Below, one piece after another: positions 31,365 through 44,310 of a DNA stretch of 64,000 nucleotides (positions are counted from its first letter, which is position 1; each line of letters opens with the position of its first letter). The translations under genes and the position numbers were made by a program. Source of the stretch: Calycina herbarum (Eukaryota > Ascomycota > Leotiomycetes > Helotiales > Pezizellaceae). Under the pieces are notes generated by a model. It had not been told where the DNA came from and did no database searches. It saw nothing but the letters and a program-made list of their open reading frames with translations. The stretch covers positions 22,303-86,302 of the forward strand of contig LLEY01000226.1 of NCBI GenBank assembly GCA_001414485.1. The letters are read 5' to 3'.

Positions 31365-34300
31365 GGTGGCAGTTCATCTAAATTTTATTTTGGATGCGAC
31401 ATGAGGAAGAAGACTCTGGCCATGATATATAGAAAGACGAAGTTGGTATGGCTAAAGGGTGAGATTTAGAAATGCCAGTGTGCCTTGCGGCGCAGGTACC
31501 TTGTACCAAGCCCATCCATGTACCATGTATGTTCCTATAACTACTACTACTGGGTCCTTGCAAATCGGCACATGAAAACGTTGCTACCTAGTCGCAAGGA
31601 GGAGGTATGTGGGCCAACAATTGTCTCCGCCAGATTATGCCCCATGCTCTCCCCGCTAAGGATAGACATAAGTTAGGCACGCAATACACTTTTGTAGATT
31701 TCCGTTATAATTTTGACTCCAAACCCCGAAATATCCGTCCATTCACAGACCACTCAGAATTTTGATTCAGTATAGCTGCACAGAAAATGGAATCATGCAC
31801 TCTTGACAGGTGACAAAAAACGTGGAAAACCAGCAGTTGGCATTTTCAGCCAGTTGGGTGATATGGTTACCCAATTTGCCCATTCCAATACAACGTTGTA
31901 CAATCTTGGACCCCACCAACTTTCTTTCCAAGGGTTCTAGCCGCGGGATGGGATGTAGAAATGAATTATGGCGGTGAGGCCGGCGCTTGTGGATCCAAAA
32001 AACAGCAGAATCGCACTCCCAAGCCGTAAAGATTGGTAACGGCATTAAACGCAAGCGCAGACAGAAATAAACTCCTTTCATCCCATCGAATAAGAGGCAT
32101 CGGCTTGGTGCGCCGACGACTGAGAGTGAACTTCGTCAAGTGGTGGTGTCCACTTGTTGCGTTGCGCGCTTAAAGGTGGATAGGGGGGAAGTCTCCACTG
32201 TGGCGCATGGGGTTCCTTTTGGATTAGCGTCACCGACTGGGCAAATCAGAAGTGCAGGTGGCATAGAAGTATATGTAAGCCGTCCTATGAACGTAGCCCA
32301 ATTTAACCAAACAAGCCGCTAAAAAACATCCTCTGTTTTATTTTATTTCTTGCTTATACGGCCAACCCCCTAAACATTCGCTTACCTGTGGTTATCTTTG
32401 TCCTTCAAGGTATGGCCATGCAGCGTTCTCGTCCTCCGCCTTACTCGAATTCTTACGCACCGCCTCGACCCTCCATTCAGTGCATCCTCTGCATCCTAGC
32501 TCCAAGACAAACAATACCTGCTTAATTAAGGTTCTGATACAGTTCGAGGGTGCATTGTGCCCTGTCCAAGACTAAAAGCTCAGAAAAATAGGTCGACGAA
32601 CGATAAGGAGCGCCTCGTTGCTGCATCAAGCCTCATCACAATAAACTCCCATTCGGAACAGGATAGGCCCGAATGCCCAGAACATCATGCAGCCCTGAGC
32701 AAGCCCTGAATAGCGGTTCCTTAGAAGGCTCTTGAACTGGCTCTTTTTCAGGGATGAATATGTACATTCATGTACGAACTACGTTCATCATACGACAGGC
32801 GAGCGAATCATGTTGAGCTTGCTGTCGGTGTCTGGAAATCCTACGACCATAGGCGGATCTGTAATGACGACTTCGGAGATGGCGATTGAACTCCAAATGG
32901 CCAAATTGCATGGTTATTGCGATGTACGAAGTACCAGAGGAATTGCGGTCCAAAAGCTATCTTGATTGAAACCCGAATCGGCAAGTGGGGTTCCTTTCGT
33001 TGAGCGGCTCTGACCATCGCTTATCTTACCATGGAAACCTCAACTTGAGGTAATGTGTTGGTGCAATTCCGATTTTAGTAAATGTATCACTTAAAATATG
33101 GCTAAATGAGCATCAGAATGGCACACTTTACTTGAAAGGGAAAGTTCCGTGTCAAGACCAGATCCTTGACAGGTCAACCTTGAAAATATCCGTTCTGTGC
33201 CGTATTGTTGCTTTTTAGAGTGTGGCTTGGCAATATGCCCATTCTGGGGGTGAACTACCGTCGTTTGGCCTGTTGAACCCCACGATTACACTGGGGTGTT
33301 GACATGAGATAGACAAGGTGAAAGTGGGAAAGCAAGCATATGTACCTCCGTAGTGCATGTACCAAGAGAGTAATAGCATACAGACAGCTTCGTCCGTAAG
33401 TGTGTTCCCCCAAAACAAAGTTCGGCCCGTCCCGAGACTTCGGTACCTCCGTAATGACCTTCTTCTTCTGTGGGCTTTCACATATTGAATGCAGGAAGAG
33501 ATGTTGCTGGCTTTCTGCGTCATACTAAATGGTCCGCATACGCTCAATGATTCTAGTGGATGATTGTTTATTCATTTCGATTCAAGCTCCGTATATTCAA
33601 TGTTCCTCAACCTCGGCTTTGGTATTGAGGGGTAAGACTTACAGTGTTCCTAGGTAATTGTCAATAATCCTATATCGAGGTATCTCGGGCCTCGCGAGAC
33701 ACATACAGTGGCATACCAGGTTGGTCTTCTCGAACACTCCTCGCCCTCGCAATAAAACTCCAAAGATGTCGCTGCCGCGGCTCTGTTGAATGTTTATTTC
33801 TTACCTACCTTCCTAATCCAAACGTCACGGTATATACCGTTTGTTTCCCCCACGTGTATGACTGCAGAGTTACGTCGATCTATCATCTATCACACGTGGA
33901 GTACAAGGTCATGAAATATTTGGCTCACAATACCTCGAAGTTTTGATATACATGTTCTATTCATCTTATTGATTAATGCTTCGGCCCTATTTTGTTTCTT
34001 AGACGAGACAAAGTGCGGGATGCGTGACATCGCACTCGCTTCGGCCAAATAACGTCAGAAAGTAATCATATTCCCTAAAATTTCTCATTGACTAATTCTT
34101 TTCCTTGCGTCACAACTATCATTCTAATACCTGCCTGATCCAGCGTTGTCTTCGATATGATTCCAAATTTCTTCATCCTTCATCCACAAATCCACCTCCT
34201 CTCTATCCGTTCCAATCTCAAATTTCTAAGCCACCAGCATCAATATTCCGTTTGCGGTATTTGGTTGGATTTCACGTTTCCCATTCTCCCTTGGGCTTTG

Positions 34301-36162
34301 CAGTCGTAAGGGGCTGCATGAACTTCACGCGCCTTTGCCGTGCGTGCATTAGAGAATATCCCAGCCACGTCCTTCAAAATCGATCTTTCATATCCATGAT
34401 TCGATGATTCCATCTCCTTTTGAGCGCCACCCGGTGGCTTTATCTAGCCTAATTGTAAATCTAACGCCGTTGGAGATGCTCCTTGCCCGATTTGGACAAA
34501 ATGGCTAGATGACATTCCATGCAATTGTCATTTGTTCATCTCTCAGGCATCGGACATACCGCACACTCTCACAACAGGGGAAACTCTGTGTAGGGTTCCC
34601 CGCATCTATCAAAACTCAATACCTCGGCACTCGAATGTAGTTTGTTCGAACTTGCTGACGTATTAGCGAGGCGTGGTTTTCACTCCTTCTCGAATACAAT
34701 ATCGGATGTTCCGTGGCTTCCATGGAATGTTCTCTACAGGTTGTCCCCTTCGTATCTTCCTCCTATCGTACGTATACGGAGTAACTCCCGACGGATGATC
34801 TGCAGCAGCCGCCTTTCTTTATGACAAAACATGTTGTTTATCAAACGGCGTTGAAGTCCTCGCTGAGGTCGGGTTGTCGTTTTGCGGGAACGGTGACCGG
34901 ATGCTTCGGGTTTCTACCCCGTCAGCCGCTCTCTATTTCCCAAAATATCCTCAGACAATGAAGACATTGCCTCTTTAGTGTTCCTGCTTCCTTCATCCTC
35001 CAATCACAATTATGCCTTGAGTGCTGAGTTTTTGAAGTTCTAAACGTTTTAAATCTCCATTTCTATCAATGCTGTGTTTCCGGAAGATTTACTCTCTTGA
35101 AATGGATGTCAATTATTTTCTACTAACTGTATATCGGTGGAGCCCCTGGTTTACGAAGCGACCAACAAGAGGAGGGCATTTGTATTGGAGGGAAGTGGTA
35201 TGTCATCTCCATCACATAGGAGCAGCATTGAACCATGATCCAATCTGTCAATTAATTGTTGCTGCCTTGATTCGTACTCTCTTCCTTCCTTTGTGGCGAG
35301 AACTGGATCGTTTTCTTGGTATGATATACTCATACACCACGACGTTCATCAACTCGCAACACAGTCAGCTTGTGCGACCAGCTTTTGAAGCGGCCGCCAC
35401 GAGGCGATTGTTTACAGAGTTTAATTTGCCCCTCAATACTTCATGAGGCGTAAAGCTTACATAGACCCCTCGATACGACTGCTTACTGTGCGAAAGCTAT
35501 TCGTTACGAGTTACGAGAGTAGTGAAATTAACGATCCCACGCAGATGCCCGGTTTCCTAAACTGCCTTTTGCAAAGCCGGTACTTATCATTGTCAGAAAT
35601 CAGGATATCGAAATTCAACGGGAAGCTGGCAATTTATAAATCCCAAACGGAGTTTTGCAACTTTCAGTCTCTAGTAAGTATTGACTATGTTTCCTGACTT
35701 TCTATTGTCCGAACGGTTAGAAGAACAAGGTTCAAATACTGCTTTTCGGAGGCTAACTCGCACACTACCTTATATTTTTCGAATTTGTTTAGAATGGTTA
35801 GTAATTCTTCTCCCTGGCGAATACCAGCATTCATTTACGAAAGGTCAACCAAAACCAATCCAAAATCGCCCCCAAATTCTCAAGATTGAAGGTAGAAATT
35901 GTTCAGTGGCACAATATGGAGTTCATACTTACAATACATGTCTCTGAACTCGCCCAATACCCAAACACCAAGGACCAAAAGAATCTCATCTGTACCTCAG
36001 ACAGACCAGATCGCACGCCGTACTCCAAACAAAAAGAAATCCCCCAAGTTTCTCATCATACATCCCACCTTGTTATATTCTCAACCCAAGTTAGGTATCT
36101 TTTCCATTCCCATCCCTCACTTCCAAAACTTCCATAACAGGACTGAATGGTGATCAGTCCCT
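31365..36162. other. 4.8-kb gene-free region
   Basis: No frame longer than about 125 codons and none with a recognisable domain. Several copies of the 9-11 bp motif TACGGAGTA/GTACCTCCGTA lie here (33342, 33443, 34775; related GTACGAAGTAC at 32924). Whether regulatory, repetitive or decayed is not clear. Confidence 0.55.
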
Positions 36163-37033
36163 CTATCTCAATGGACCATGTGGTTCGACCTCTTGTCCAT
36201 ATCCGCTGTGATATCCAATATCCATTTCATATGACGAAGCACCTTGATGCAAAGATGTTGAAGAACCAGCTTGGTGGGCGGTAGTTCCTTGTCCCCTAAG
36301 AGTTTCGTATTTCTGTTCCCTCCCAGTTGTAACAGTCAAGTCCTTCAATTTCTGTGCCTCCTTATCATCTTCCGGCAAAGCGTATTTTCCACGGCTATAT
36401 GTTTTATTCCAAGTCTTGACATCAAGAGCAAGTGCTGCAAATGTTGCGACGCTGTTATCAAACAATCGTTAGTCAAAGTTTCAAAATGCACCGGAATAGA
36501 TCCGTAGAGCTGAGAGGGTGCACGTACGTTCCAATAAAAGTCATAGACCACAACGCCTTATAATCTCTACAAACACTGACTGCAGCTGGTTCTTTCCACG
36601 CCTGTATCGAGCATGTCTTTCCCAGCACATTGGAATTGCTAATCGACCAAGAGAGCATCCCAAAACCCATCGCCCATATCGCAGATATCGCTCCGTTGGT
36701 TATCAAATTATAGCGGGGTGAGAGGAATCGGAAGTTGTAGAGGAAAATCGTGATGGCTAGGGAAACGATGGTCGCGAGAGAGACGCTAAGGAGAACGATG
36801 AATGTCCATGGGATTTGAAAATGACCAGCGTCTGTCAAATCACTGTCAGTCAACGGGCTTCAGCAGCACTATCATTGCGCTTCTGGGGGGGACTAAATAC
36901 GCAAGAAATGCATGAAATATGCAATTATACTGCTAACAGTGATGGAAGATAACAATTGAGCAGCTCGAAGACCATGGAACGGCCATCGTGGGTATGGAGA
37001 GGGCTGGCCTCCTCGAACGTTGCGATGGATCAT
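36163..37033 (-). CDS. MARVEL-domain membrane protein
   Basis: Four-helix integral membrane protein. Exons 36901-37033, 36528-36831 and 36163-36451 give 241 residues starting MIHRNVRGGQPSPYPRWPFH. Helices are RAAQLLSSITVSSIIAYFMHF, WTFIVLLSVSLATIVSLAITIFL, ITNGAISAIWAMGFGMLSWS and SMTFIGTVATFAALALDV. The layout (G-x-R-A-x-Q start of helix 1, YNLITNGAISAIWAMGFG, paired Cys between helices 3 and 4) is typical of ascomycete MARVEL proteins, thought to act at membrane apposition sites. The C-terminal 85 residues are soluble and Gly/Ser/His-rich. Confident in class, not in role. Confidence 0.85.
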
Positions 37034-37741
37034 CGTGTCGGGCTTCTTGGTGTATTTCCGGTGGTCGAGGTCGTGATAAAAGAATGGAAAGCCAAAAAGG
37101 CAGCACAGCGATTGCGATGAAGTCTCTTCAAGAGTTGCTCAAGACGAGGAGAACACGATCGCACCTCTCGCCGCGTGTCTCATCCCCTTAGATGAGGCTA
37201 GGGCTGAGAGGCACAGCGATATGAAGTCTTGGCCGGAAATTTGGGGGCGGAAAAGGTTCGTGCTCACATGATTGAACATTTCAGCATTTCGGATCGACAC
37301 CCCATATTTTGGTTAAAAAGGCTCAGATAATTTGAAAATATGGAAACATTAATTCAAAGTCCGAGTTCTTGTTTGCCGCGAAGTTATTTGTGGTTCCATA
37401 GTACATTAGATTCGTTCAATGGCTTTCTCATTCGGAACAAATGGCTGGAAAATGGCTGAATAAAATGGAGGAACAATGAACTACTATATCCATTGGAAAA
37501 TTTTGAATTCTTGTAGAAATCACAGTGTATGTTAAAAAATGCTATACTGAAGGCACCAGACCAAGAATAGTTCCAAAAACCAAACATTCACTTAGCTAAG
37601 TGCTCGGTTCTCCCCCTTTTTACGTAGCCTGGACTCCGATTGGACTCGGTTGAGTGGATTGGCAATAAGCGTACTCGCGAGATCAATCATGGCTTGGTTT
37701 GCAGTGGATTGGCCAACGTTGAACTTTATAACAAGGGTATT

Positions 37742-39860
37742 TCACATATATAACCACCACACCAAACCAGAACCTCTAAATAAACCCACCTTCTCCATTC
37801 CCCACAGGCCGATACTGACCACCATTCCCACCCCCGATCTGATATCAACAACATTCCCAAGTTTCTCCTTCTCCCCTTTCTTCTCTTCCAAAACCTCCAC
37901 ACCCCAGCTCCTCTTCCCGCCACTAACAAACCACCCCATAAACACTTCTTCCCTCCCATTGCCCCTCTTGATGTCCTTCGCACTAGAACTCGCCAACTGC
38001 AATAAGCCCTCACTCGCGTAAACAAACCCAATAACACTCCCAAGTATATCGATATCCCTAGGTAGTGCATCCAAAACCCCCTTTCTTCTCCAAATAGCCA
38101 GTACGATCATGGTGGTAAGCAAAAGAAATCCGAGGATCGACAGACAAAGAATAACAGCCACGGGCGAAAGATCCAACTGCTCGACACTCGAACTCAAAAG
38201 CACCCTAACATTCGGTCCCGTAGTCATTCTGCAAATAATACCCCTTGTCCCCACCATAAACCTCCTCCGTCTTCCCCAGATCCTGCGAGACAACAGCATT
38301 CAAAGGCCAAGTCCCATTAACATAAAGCCCCTCACTAGAGTTCGCACTCCCATACACAAAATTCTTGAAGAAATTCGAGAATACGGTGCTACTTCATCCC
38401 CCAAAGTCTTGGGATCAAGAAGCGCGTATTTGTCGTTATTTACCATATTAAGTGCCGCATAAGACATGAACTAAATTGTGTCCTGGTAACCGGAAATTGA
38501 ACGTGTGATCCTCTAAAATTTCTGCAGAGGTAGCAACGCCCATGACGTTGGACTCAGCATCACTAGTCATAGCTGCACCAATAAGTGCGTCGTGAAAGAG
38601 GTGGCCGTAGGATACTGTGACGTTTGATACATGACCTCCATTAATTTTCGCTCCGGAACCGACGTATGCTATAGTGGAATAGTTGACTCATTTGGAGACT
38701 CTGAGTTTGAGGTAGTTGTAGGTCCAGGCATTGGGTTCTAATTTTGGAGGCTCGAGGATTTTGTAGTCTTGCACGATTCCCGTGGCTAGGTCGACAGTGA
38801 CGCTGGAGTTTGCGGTCTCAAAGATGGGCGTGCAGTTCAGGACTGTGACTTTGGGGATGTCTTTCCATACCCAATGATATGATGATCCGTAGCCTTCTCC
38901 GGATATGATTTGGCTTGGTTTTAGGGAGGTGTTGAATTGTGCGGGGAATGGGTGGCCAGTAATCTACTTTACGACGATTCCGTTATGTGTTGAGTCCGCG
39001 AGGGAAGACCACTGGTACCATTAGCTCAAGCAAACCAACAACACTTGAATGGAGAGGGACTTACATGTCCAATAACCGCCTCGCCCGGATCTTCATTAGT
39101 ACCATTCCCACAACATTTCATCCTATAATTCGCCGAAAAGAAATTAAAGTCTGGATTTGTCTGAGACCAGTACTTGGAAGTACCATGGAAAGTTTAATTC
39201 ATCGCCAGACCTAGGTTTAACTCATAACCAACCTTCAGATCAGAAGGTATGTTTACCCAATCCCAAGCAGTTTTGTTTGTGAAATCCAATGTGGTAAGCC
39301 AAGAAGATGTGTTGGAAGACATATCAAACTGGGTACACTCTAGCTTTCCTCTCCGCGATGGTGTGTTTATTGTGACATTATTTACCTCACCAAGGAGAGA
39401 TGCGTCAGCCATTGATGACTCACTTTGTTTCTTTGTTTTTAATTTCTCAAGTTGAACTGTTAGCATTGCTTGTTTGAAGCTGTAGTAAGAACTAAAGGTT
39501 CTCGAACCTGGAGTAAAATACTCTTGGCCCTAAGGAAAGTAAATCAAAGAACAAACATACATATGGTTGCAATCTTCTAAAAGTTTCGTCCACCGACGTC
39601 CACCACAACTTTACCCCAACGGCGTTCAAAGTCGGGATAATAGAGTATGGAGAAAGTGCCTCGATGGATGTATGCACGAAGTTAACATCAAATGAAGAGA
39701 CCAGAAATGATTGGTATATCCCCGAAACCCTGAATTTCGAGAACATGGCTGCCAAAACAACGATCATAGCGGTGAGACAGGCAAGGAGACCGATGAGTAG
39801 CCATCCACGGAGAACTTGCGGTCGCCAGTCTCTCTACTCGGTATTTTGGCGTGAAAACAC
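37742..39860 (-). pseudogene. DUF3433-type membrane protein, C-terminal half, decayed
   Basis: Minus-strand blocks match, in order, the C-terminal half of fungal DUF3433 proteins: DWRPQVLRGWLLIGLLACLT with a helix, ALSPYSIIPTLNAVGVKLWW, SVDETFRRLQPY; then YRMKCCGNGTNEDPGEAVIG; then NYSTIAYVGSGAKINGGHVS; FMSYAALNMVNNDKYALLDP; and finally NVRVLLSSSVEQLDLSPVAV, helix, LPRDIDILGSVIGFVYASEG. These lie in different frames and are separated by stops (for example TAA after LGLAMN near 39195, TGA before VNYSTI near 38686, and at least two frameshifts near 38200-38420), more than introns can explain. The upstream half is not adjacent in the same orientation. Pseudogene call is firm; family from motif memory. 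Confidence 0.75.
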
Positions 39861-40413
39861 GAAATCTGAGCTCTGTGAAGTATGTCAGTCGTTTCTAGCT
39901 AAGCTCACTGGCGATGTCAGCGCCAATATCCAGGAATATGACGATATTTCCGAGCTGACGGAGTCCATGAGAACGTTCCTTGGCAGCCCAACAAACGACA
40001 GAGAGTCTAGGCCTTTGGATAAAGACGATGGTGGTCTGTCGAACGGAGAAGTTGTGAATGCCAACGCATTTTATTCCAGGATTTCTTTCAATAACTTCGG
40101 CAACAAGTTCAATGTTCTAGGGACACCCTCAGAGGACGAGAATGAAGGCTCAGAAGACGAGGACGAAGGTTCAGAGGACGAAGGTAAAGATCCAGAGGTT
40201 TCGAAGCCCGACTGGGACTCGGATTCGTCAGACGATGGATCTGGCGGTTCCTTCGAGAAGCTCAAATGGAGTTACCACCACTACGAGACCTTTCCACTAC
40301 TCAGAGAGTCGGCGAACATGGGTTGTGGTCTATGTTACCAGTTCCTCCACAGTATCGATGAAAATGACGTGGAGTACCTCCAGAAGTGGTTTGGCGAAAA
40401 TAATCATGGCTAG
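39841..40413 (+). pseudogene. HET-like N-terminal Cys-rich fragment
   Basis: Plus-strand frame with ELCEVCQSFLAKLTGD near the start, a Glu/Asp-rich insert, then HHYETFPLLRESANMGCGLC YQFLHS, the pattern (CX2C, H..F..L..SA..GC.LC) found at the N-terminus of HET-domain proteins. The HET domain itself does not follow: the frame ends at TAG near 40413. The frame continues upstream to an ATG at 39664, but that part is antisense to the DUF3433 relic and not protein-like, so the true start is unknown. Likely a relic joined to foreign sequence. Confidence 0.45.
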
Positions 40414-40589
40414 ACTATGGAATCATACGCGTATATAATTTCAAAGGGGGACGTGGTGGATATTGCCACTTTCGAAACTTCGTTTCTGAGCCAAAATTGG
40501 ACAACAAAATTCCAGCTACCCGACTCAACATCGAACCCTACTCTCCCTCTTCGTCCGCAGATAGGTGGGCAACTCATTCTCGTCGGAGC

Positions 40590-41070
40590 CCAGAACAATT
40601 TCAACACTCAATCAATGATTGCAAATCCAAACATCACAGATCAAGCTCGTGTAGTGAAGCAACGCTTTCTGGGAGAAATTATGCATACGGTCAGAGCTCG
40701 AAAACATCGGCACTCAAGATGCTAAAAAGATCTCTAGGAGAATAGCGGAATCGGAGCAGAGAATTATCGTTAGCTTAGTTATTGGTTGTATCCTTGCCGT
40801 CGTTCTCATAGGATCGAGCGTCATGCTTGTTTTGGTTATGATTGAAACTCGACTTTCCAAACGACCGCTAAACTTGGTGCAGAGACCTACGGTTATTTCT
40901 GCTGTTACTTCTATGGTTGCTTCGGAGCCTTCTACACGTGCTGTTTTCCAAGGGTTGGATCTGTCATCTGACGAAGCAATGAGGAGAACTTTGGATGGTT
41001 ATCTTTTTTCGCTTCGAAATGGTATACTTTATACGCATAAAGCAGAGAGGAATGAGCAATTCTCCAGCTG
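40590..41070 (+). pseudogene. DUF3433-type fragment B (end of N-terminal half)
   Basis: Plus-strand reading NTQSMIANPNITDQARVVKQ RFLGEIMHTV, then a frameshift near 40690, then ELENIGTQDAKKISRRIAES, a membrane helix (IIVSLVIGCILAVVLIGSSV), SKRPLNLVQRPTVISAVTSM and STRAVFQGLDLSSDEAMRRT. This is the block that closes the N-terminal half of DUF3433 proteins. It is in the opposite orientation to the C-terminal half next to it. Truncated at both ends; after about 41060 the similarity stops. Confidence 0.6.
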
Positions 41071-41229
41071 CTGCTGCTCTTTCTGGCCATCTCGGTGCGG
41101 TCGCACAAAATTAGAAGCGGAGAATAAGTTCGCACCACCTCGAGGAAAGAAGACATCTCGTCTGAGAGAGACTCGTTGCCGTGTAGCTAGAAGATGCGCG
41201 CTAGCGTTTGCTAAATTAGCTTGAAGCTC

Positions 41230-42955
41230 TTCTAGGGTAGATGAGGGAGACATCGCTAGGAATATACAAGGCCAACAGACATCCAAACATACCAGGCTTG
41301 AACTGGTAAACATAGATGATTGAACCTTGTGCCGTTATAGCACCTCGCCCCCGAACTGCAGTGTAAGTGGAGCATGTACGATTGCGGACAGTTTCATTCG
41401 AGAGAGATCCTGAACTAACCTCACCAAGCCATTAATTTGAACCAAATCCAGTCATTTTTCAGCCTCATACCCGAACTTATGAAGGAAAAGCATAGGTTGT
41501 ATCCAAAAGTACCAATGCTCTTGAGTTCAGTCTTTGGGGGCTGGAAAGAGGAAAATAAGTACCGGGGAATTATTTCGCTGGTTGCACGTGAGAAGACAGG
41601 AGCCGCTATAAAAGGAAAGAAAGGTGTTAGAGTGTTCCCCCCTAGCTCTTATGCTTGCAACGGTATCGCCAGGTCTCGAAAGTCTTCGCAGTTGTGTCTG
41701 AAATACAACACTTTCTCACCTCTGCTTTACCTTCGAATTTCAAGCGGGCTGTACATTGGCTACATCGGCAATGACGCAAACACTGCGAGAATAGCGTCAA
41801 AAGAATAATTGCCGGAGACGCAAGGAGATGGGTATGTCGAAGGTTTTTAGACCCCTCGAAACAAAACACAGAGCAGAGTGTTTGGATTCAGCCTTGTCTA
41901 GTGGATCGCAACAATCAAAGGACGCAAAGACAGGGGAGAACGAGGTCGTGAGGAGAAAGGAAGAGCTATGGAGAGCCCAAGTGAGGTTTTGACGGCGTTG
42001 CACCTTTTGTTGGGTGTTGAGAAGATTTCGCCCGCCCCCCGCGATTCGTTTTCGACGACGAGAAAGTGTATATATGGGGGATGGGGAAAAAGAGGGGGAT
42101 TTATACTCTGGGGTTGAGGAGAGATTTTCAGGTCTTGGCGCGAGGTCGAGACCGAGAGGTTGAGGTTGAGGCTGAAGAGGGAATGTGCGACCTGGAGTCC
42201 TTCTCTGCAACTAAAACCCTAGGATCGCAAGGGCAACAAACGCCATACGCCTGTCGATGGTTGTTTTGGTGTTCGAGTTTGAATTGCAATTTGGGGCCGG
42301 TCACATGACTCCCATAATTCTGAAACAAAATCCAGGAGGCTGGGAAAAGTTACCACTTTTGCATCATCTTGGGGGATATGAGCAAAGTTGCTGTCTAGTC
42401 AAACATCGGGCATAGCACTGCAAACTCAGTACCTAGTCTAGTGGACTGAAAGTAAGCTTAAGCTCTCTCTTCTCGCTTTCTCAACTCAAACGTCGAATGC
42501 GATCTTGTTCCAGTTCCATCTTCCGCCCCCGAAAGGCCTAAGCTTTCTAACTAGACTGCCCGCTTCATTTTAGCTTCTGAGGCTCAGCAATTGGTGCCAT
42601 CGCTGAAATGTACGTACAGAAGAATATCTTGTTTTATAATACTGCTTAATCTCATCAAAAACTCTGTTGATTTTTTACCCTTCTTTCTTCTCTGTTTTTT
42701 TGGTGCATTTTCCCCCTGGAACGAGTAAATCCCTTGGAAGTATGGCTATTTGCTAGTTGCAGGAAAATTGAGAGAGGATTTCAACGGTGGATGAACGGGA
42801 AATAGCTCGAGAACAAGGTCGCTCGTTTGCGGAAATGTCGAATAGGAGAGAGGGGGACAAACTCTTTGGAACCAAGAGACCATCCGTCAATGACGATGGC
42901 GTTTCCATACTCTCACCGCAACTGCGCGAATCCGATCCATATCACGATGTCGACA
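41230..42955. other. Intergenic region between two DUF3433 fragments
   Basis: 1.7 kb without a supported gene. Frames at 41437-41808, 41797-42210 (minus) and 42787-42984 have no domain. A tataTATA-like stretch lies near 42068 but no gene can be tied to it. Confidence 0.45.
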
Positions 42956-42959
42956 TCGG

Positions 42960-44060
42960 AAAACAGGCCATCCGAACAGGATGATGTGCCTTTAGGTGCT
43001 GTTTTGTCAACTGAGGCTAGACTCCGGACTGCAAATACTACAGTATATCAAGCTGCTCTCGACTGTCAAGTCATGGAGATGACACGCATGTCCAACTTCT
43101 CTTTCACTATAAGCCGTACAGCACCTGGCAGCATTTTTACTGCTGTTAAGTACAGCACGTTGACTTCATTCATACTAAAGTCTTAGGATGGATGTGAAGT
43201 GGGGTATGCTACATATGCTGATGGTAGCACTTGGCAGCCAAGCGATTCAATGTGGAAGAGCGGAGGTAAGTCATCTTCATATGACCTTCTGAAAGCAGTT
43301 ACTAACTCAGAGAATTGTAGGAGGATGGTGGGCAAATAGGGATTACTCATATCCACTAATTGCTTGTATCGGAAATGGAACCTATGACGGAGTGACTAGC
43401 AGCGATCCTCTCTTACTGAACTCTACCACCCAATGTGGCGATTGAAGTCTGTTTTTCATCACAACCCCATATGTTCAGAACCAGACCTTCGGTGCCCAGG
43501 GGCACATCTGCAAATCGAGTTATAACCAAGCAAAAATTCTCGTCACTGTCTCAAACACAGGATCCGCGTCATCTATCAAGTTCAACACCAAATATTTTGA
43601 AAAGAATAAAACGCTATTCAACTCGCAGCATTGGGTTCTTGCAATGGATTTTGATGCAAGTAGAGAATGGGACGATCCGCTATGTGTGGGTCTATTTCCT
43701 GCTAGTAAGTCGATCGCCAAGTATTACATACAAACGCCTATACTAATATTCTTGTAGATAAAGCTGGGGCACTCGGAAATTGGTCTTCTTCCAATACTAC
43801 CAAGGATGTATTACCACTTGCAAAGCAATGGTTATCTTCTTGTATGAAAACCCAACCAAGGCGAAATACTCCCTCTGCAAAATACCTCAGAGCCTCTTCT
43901 GTGTCCTGGAAAACTGCTTCCTTGGCCTTCTCGGAAAGTCTGTTGAATTGTAGGATTGGAGATGATGATAGTTTGGATATTTCGAGAGTATGTGCTTCAT
44001 TGTACTCATCGGTGGAATCTTCTTACCCGTTCTCTTTCTTTCTGCATTCTTGCGAATAGA
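42960..44060 (+). pseudogene. DUF3433-type fragment A (middle of N-terminal half)
   Basis: Plus-strand reading VLSTEARLRTANTTVYQAAL DCQ..., TAG stop near 43185, then DGCEVGYATYADGSTWQPSD, a good intron (GTAAGT to TTGTAG, 43266-43320), GGWWANRDYSYPLIACIGNG TYDG, a TGA near 43444, ITTPYVQNQTFGAQGHICKS SYNQAKILVTVSNTG, FNSQHWVLAMDFDASREWDD, a second intron (about 43705-43757), and NTTKDVLPLAKQWLSS. The extracellular-type N-glycosylation-rich layout and order fit the ectodomain of DUF3433 proteins. At least two in-frame stops mark it as dead. It should precede fragment B but lies 2 kb downstream of it. Confidence 0.6.
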
Positions 44061-44310
44061 CATCAATCAGGAGATCTAATTCTCCCAATTCCATTTGAGG
44101 TATGACAACTGCATGCAGTTTCTTGAGATTAGGGAGGATTTTGGACTTCAAGATCAATAAGTTAATGAATATGATACGTATTTCGAGTTCTTCTAAATCG
44201 GGACAGTGGGTGATTAATTCGTCTAAAGTCGGGTTCCAGACACTGTCGGATGAAGTCTCGATCTTTGGCGTATGTCCGATACCTCGCCATTTATGTTTGA
44301 CGGTAGAGTT

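Noticed and set aside
41797..42210. 137-codon minus frame
   Set aside because: Composition is low-complexity and no family or splice structure supports it.
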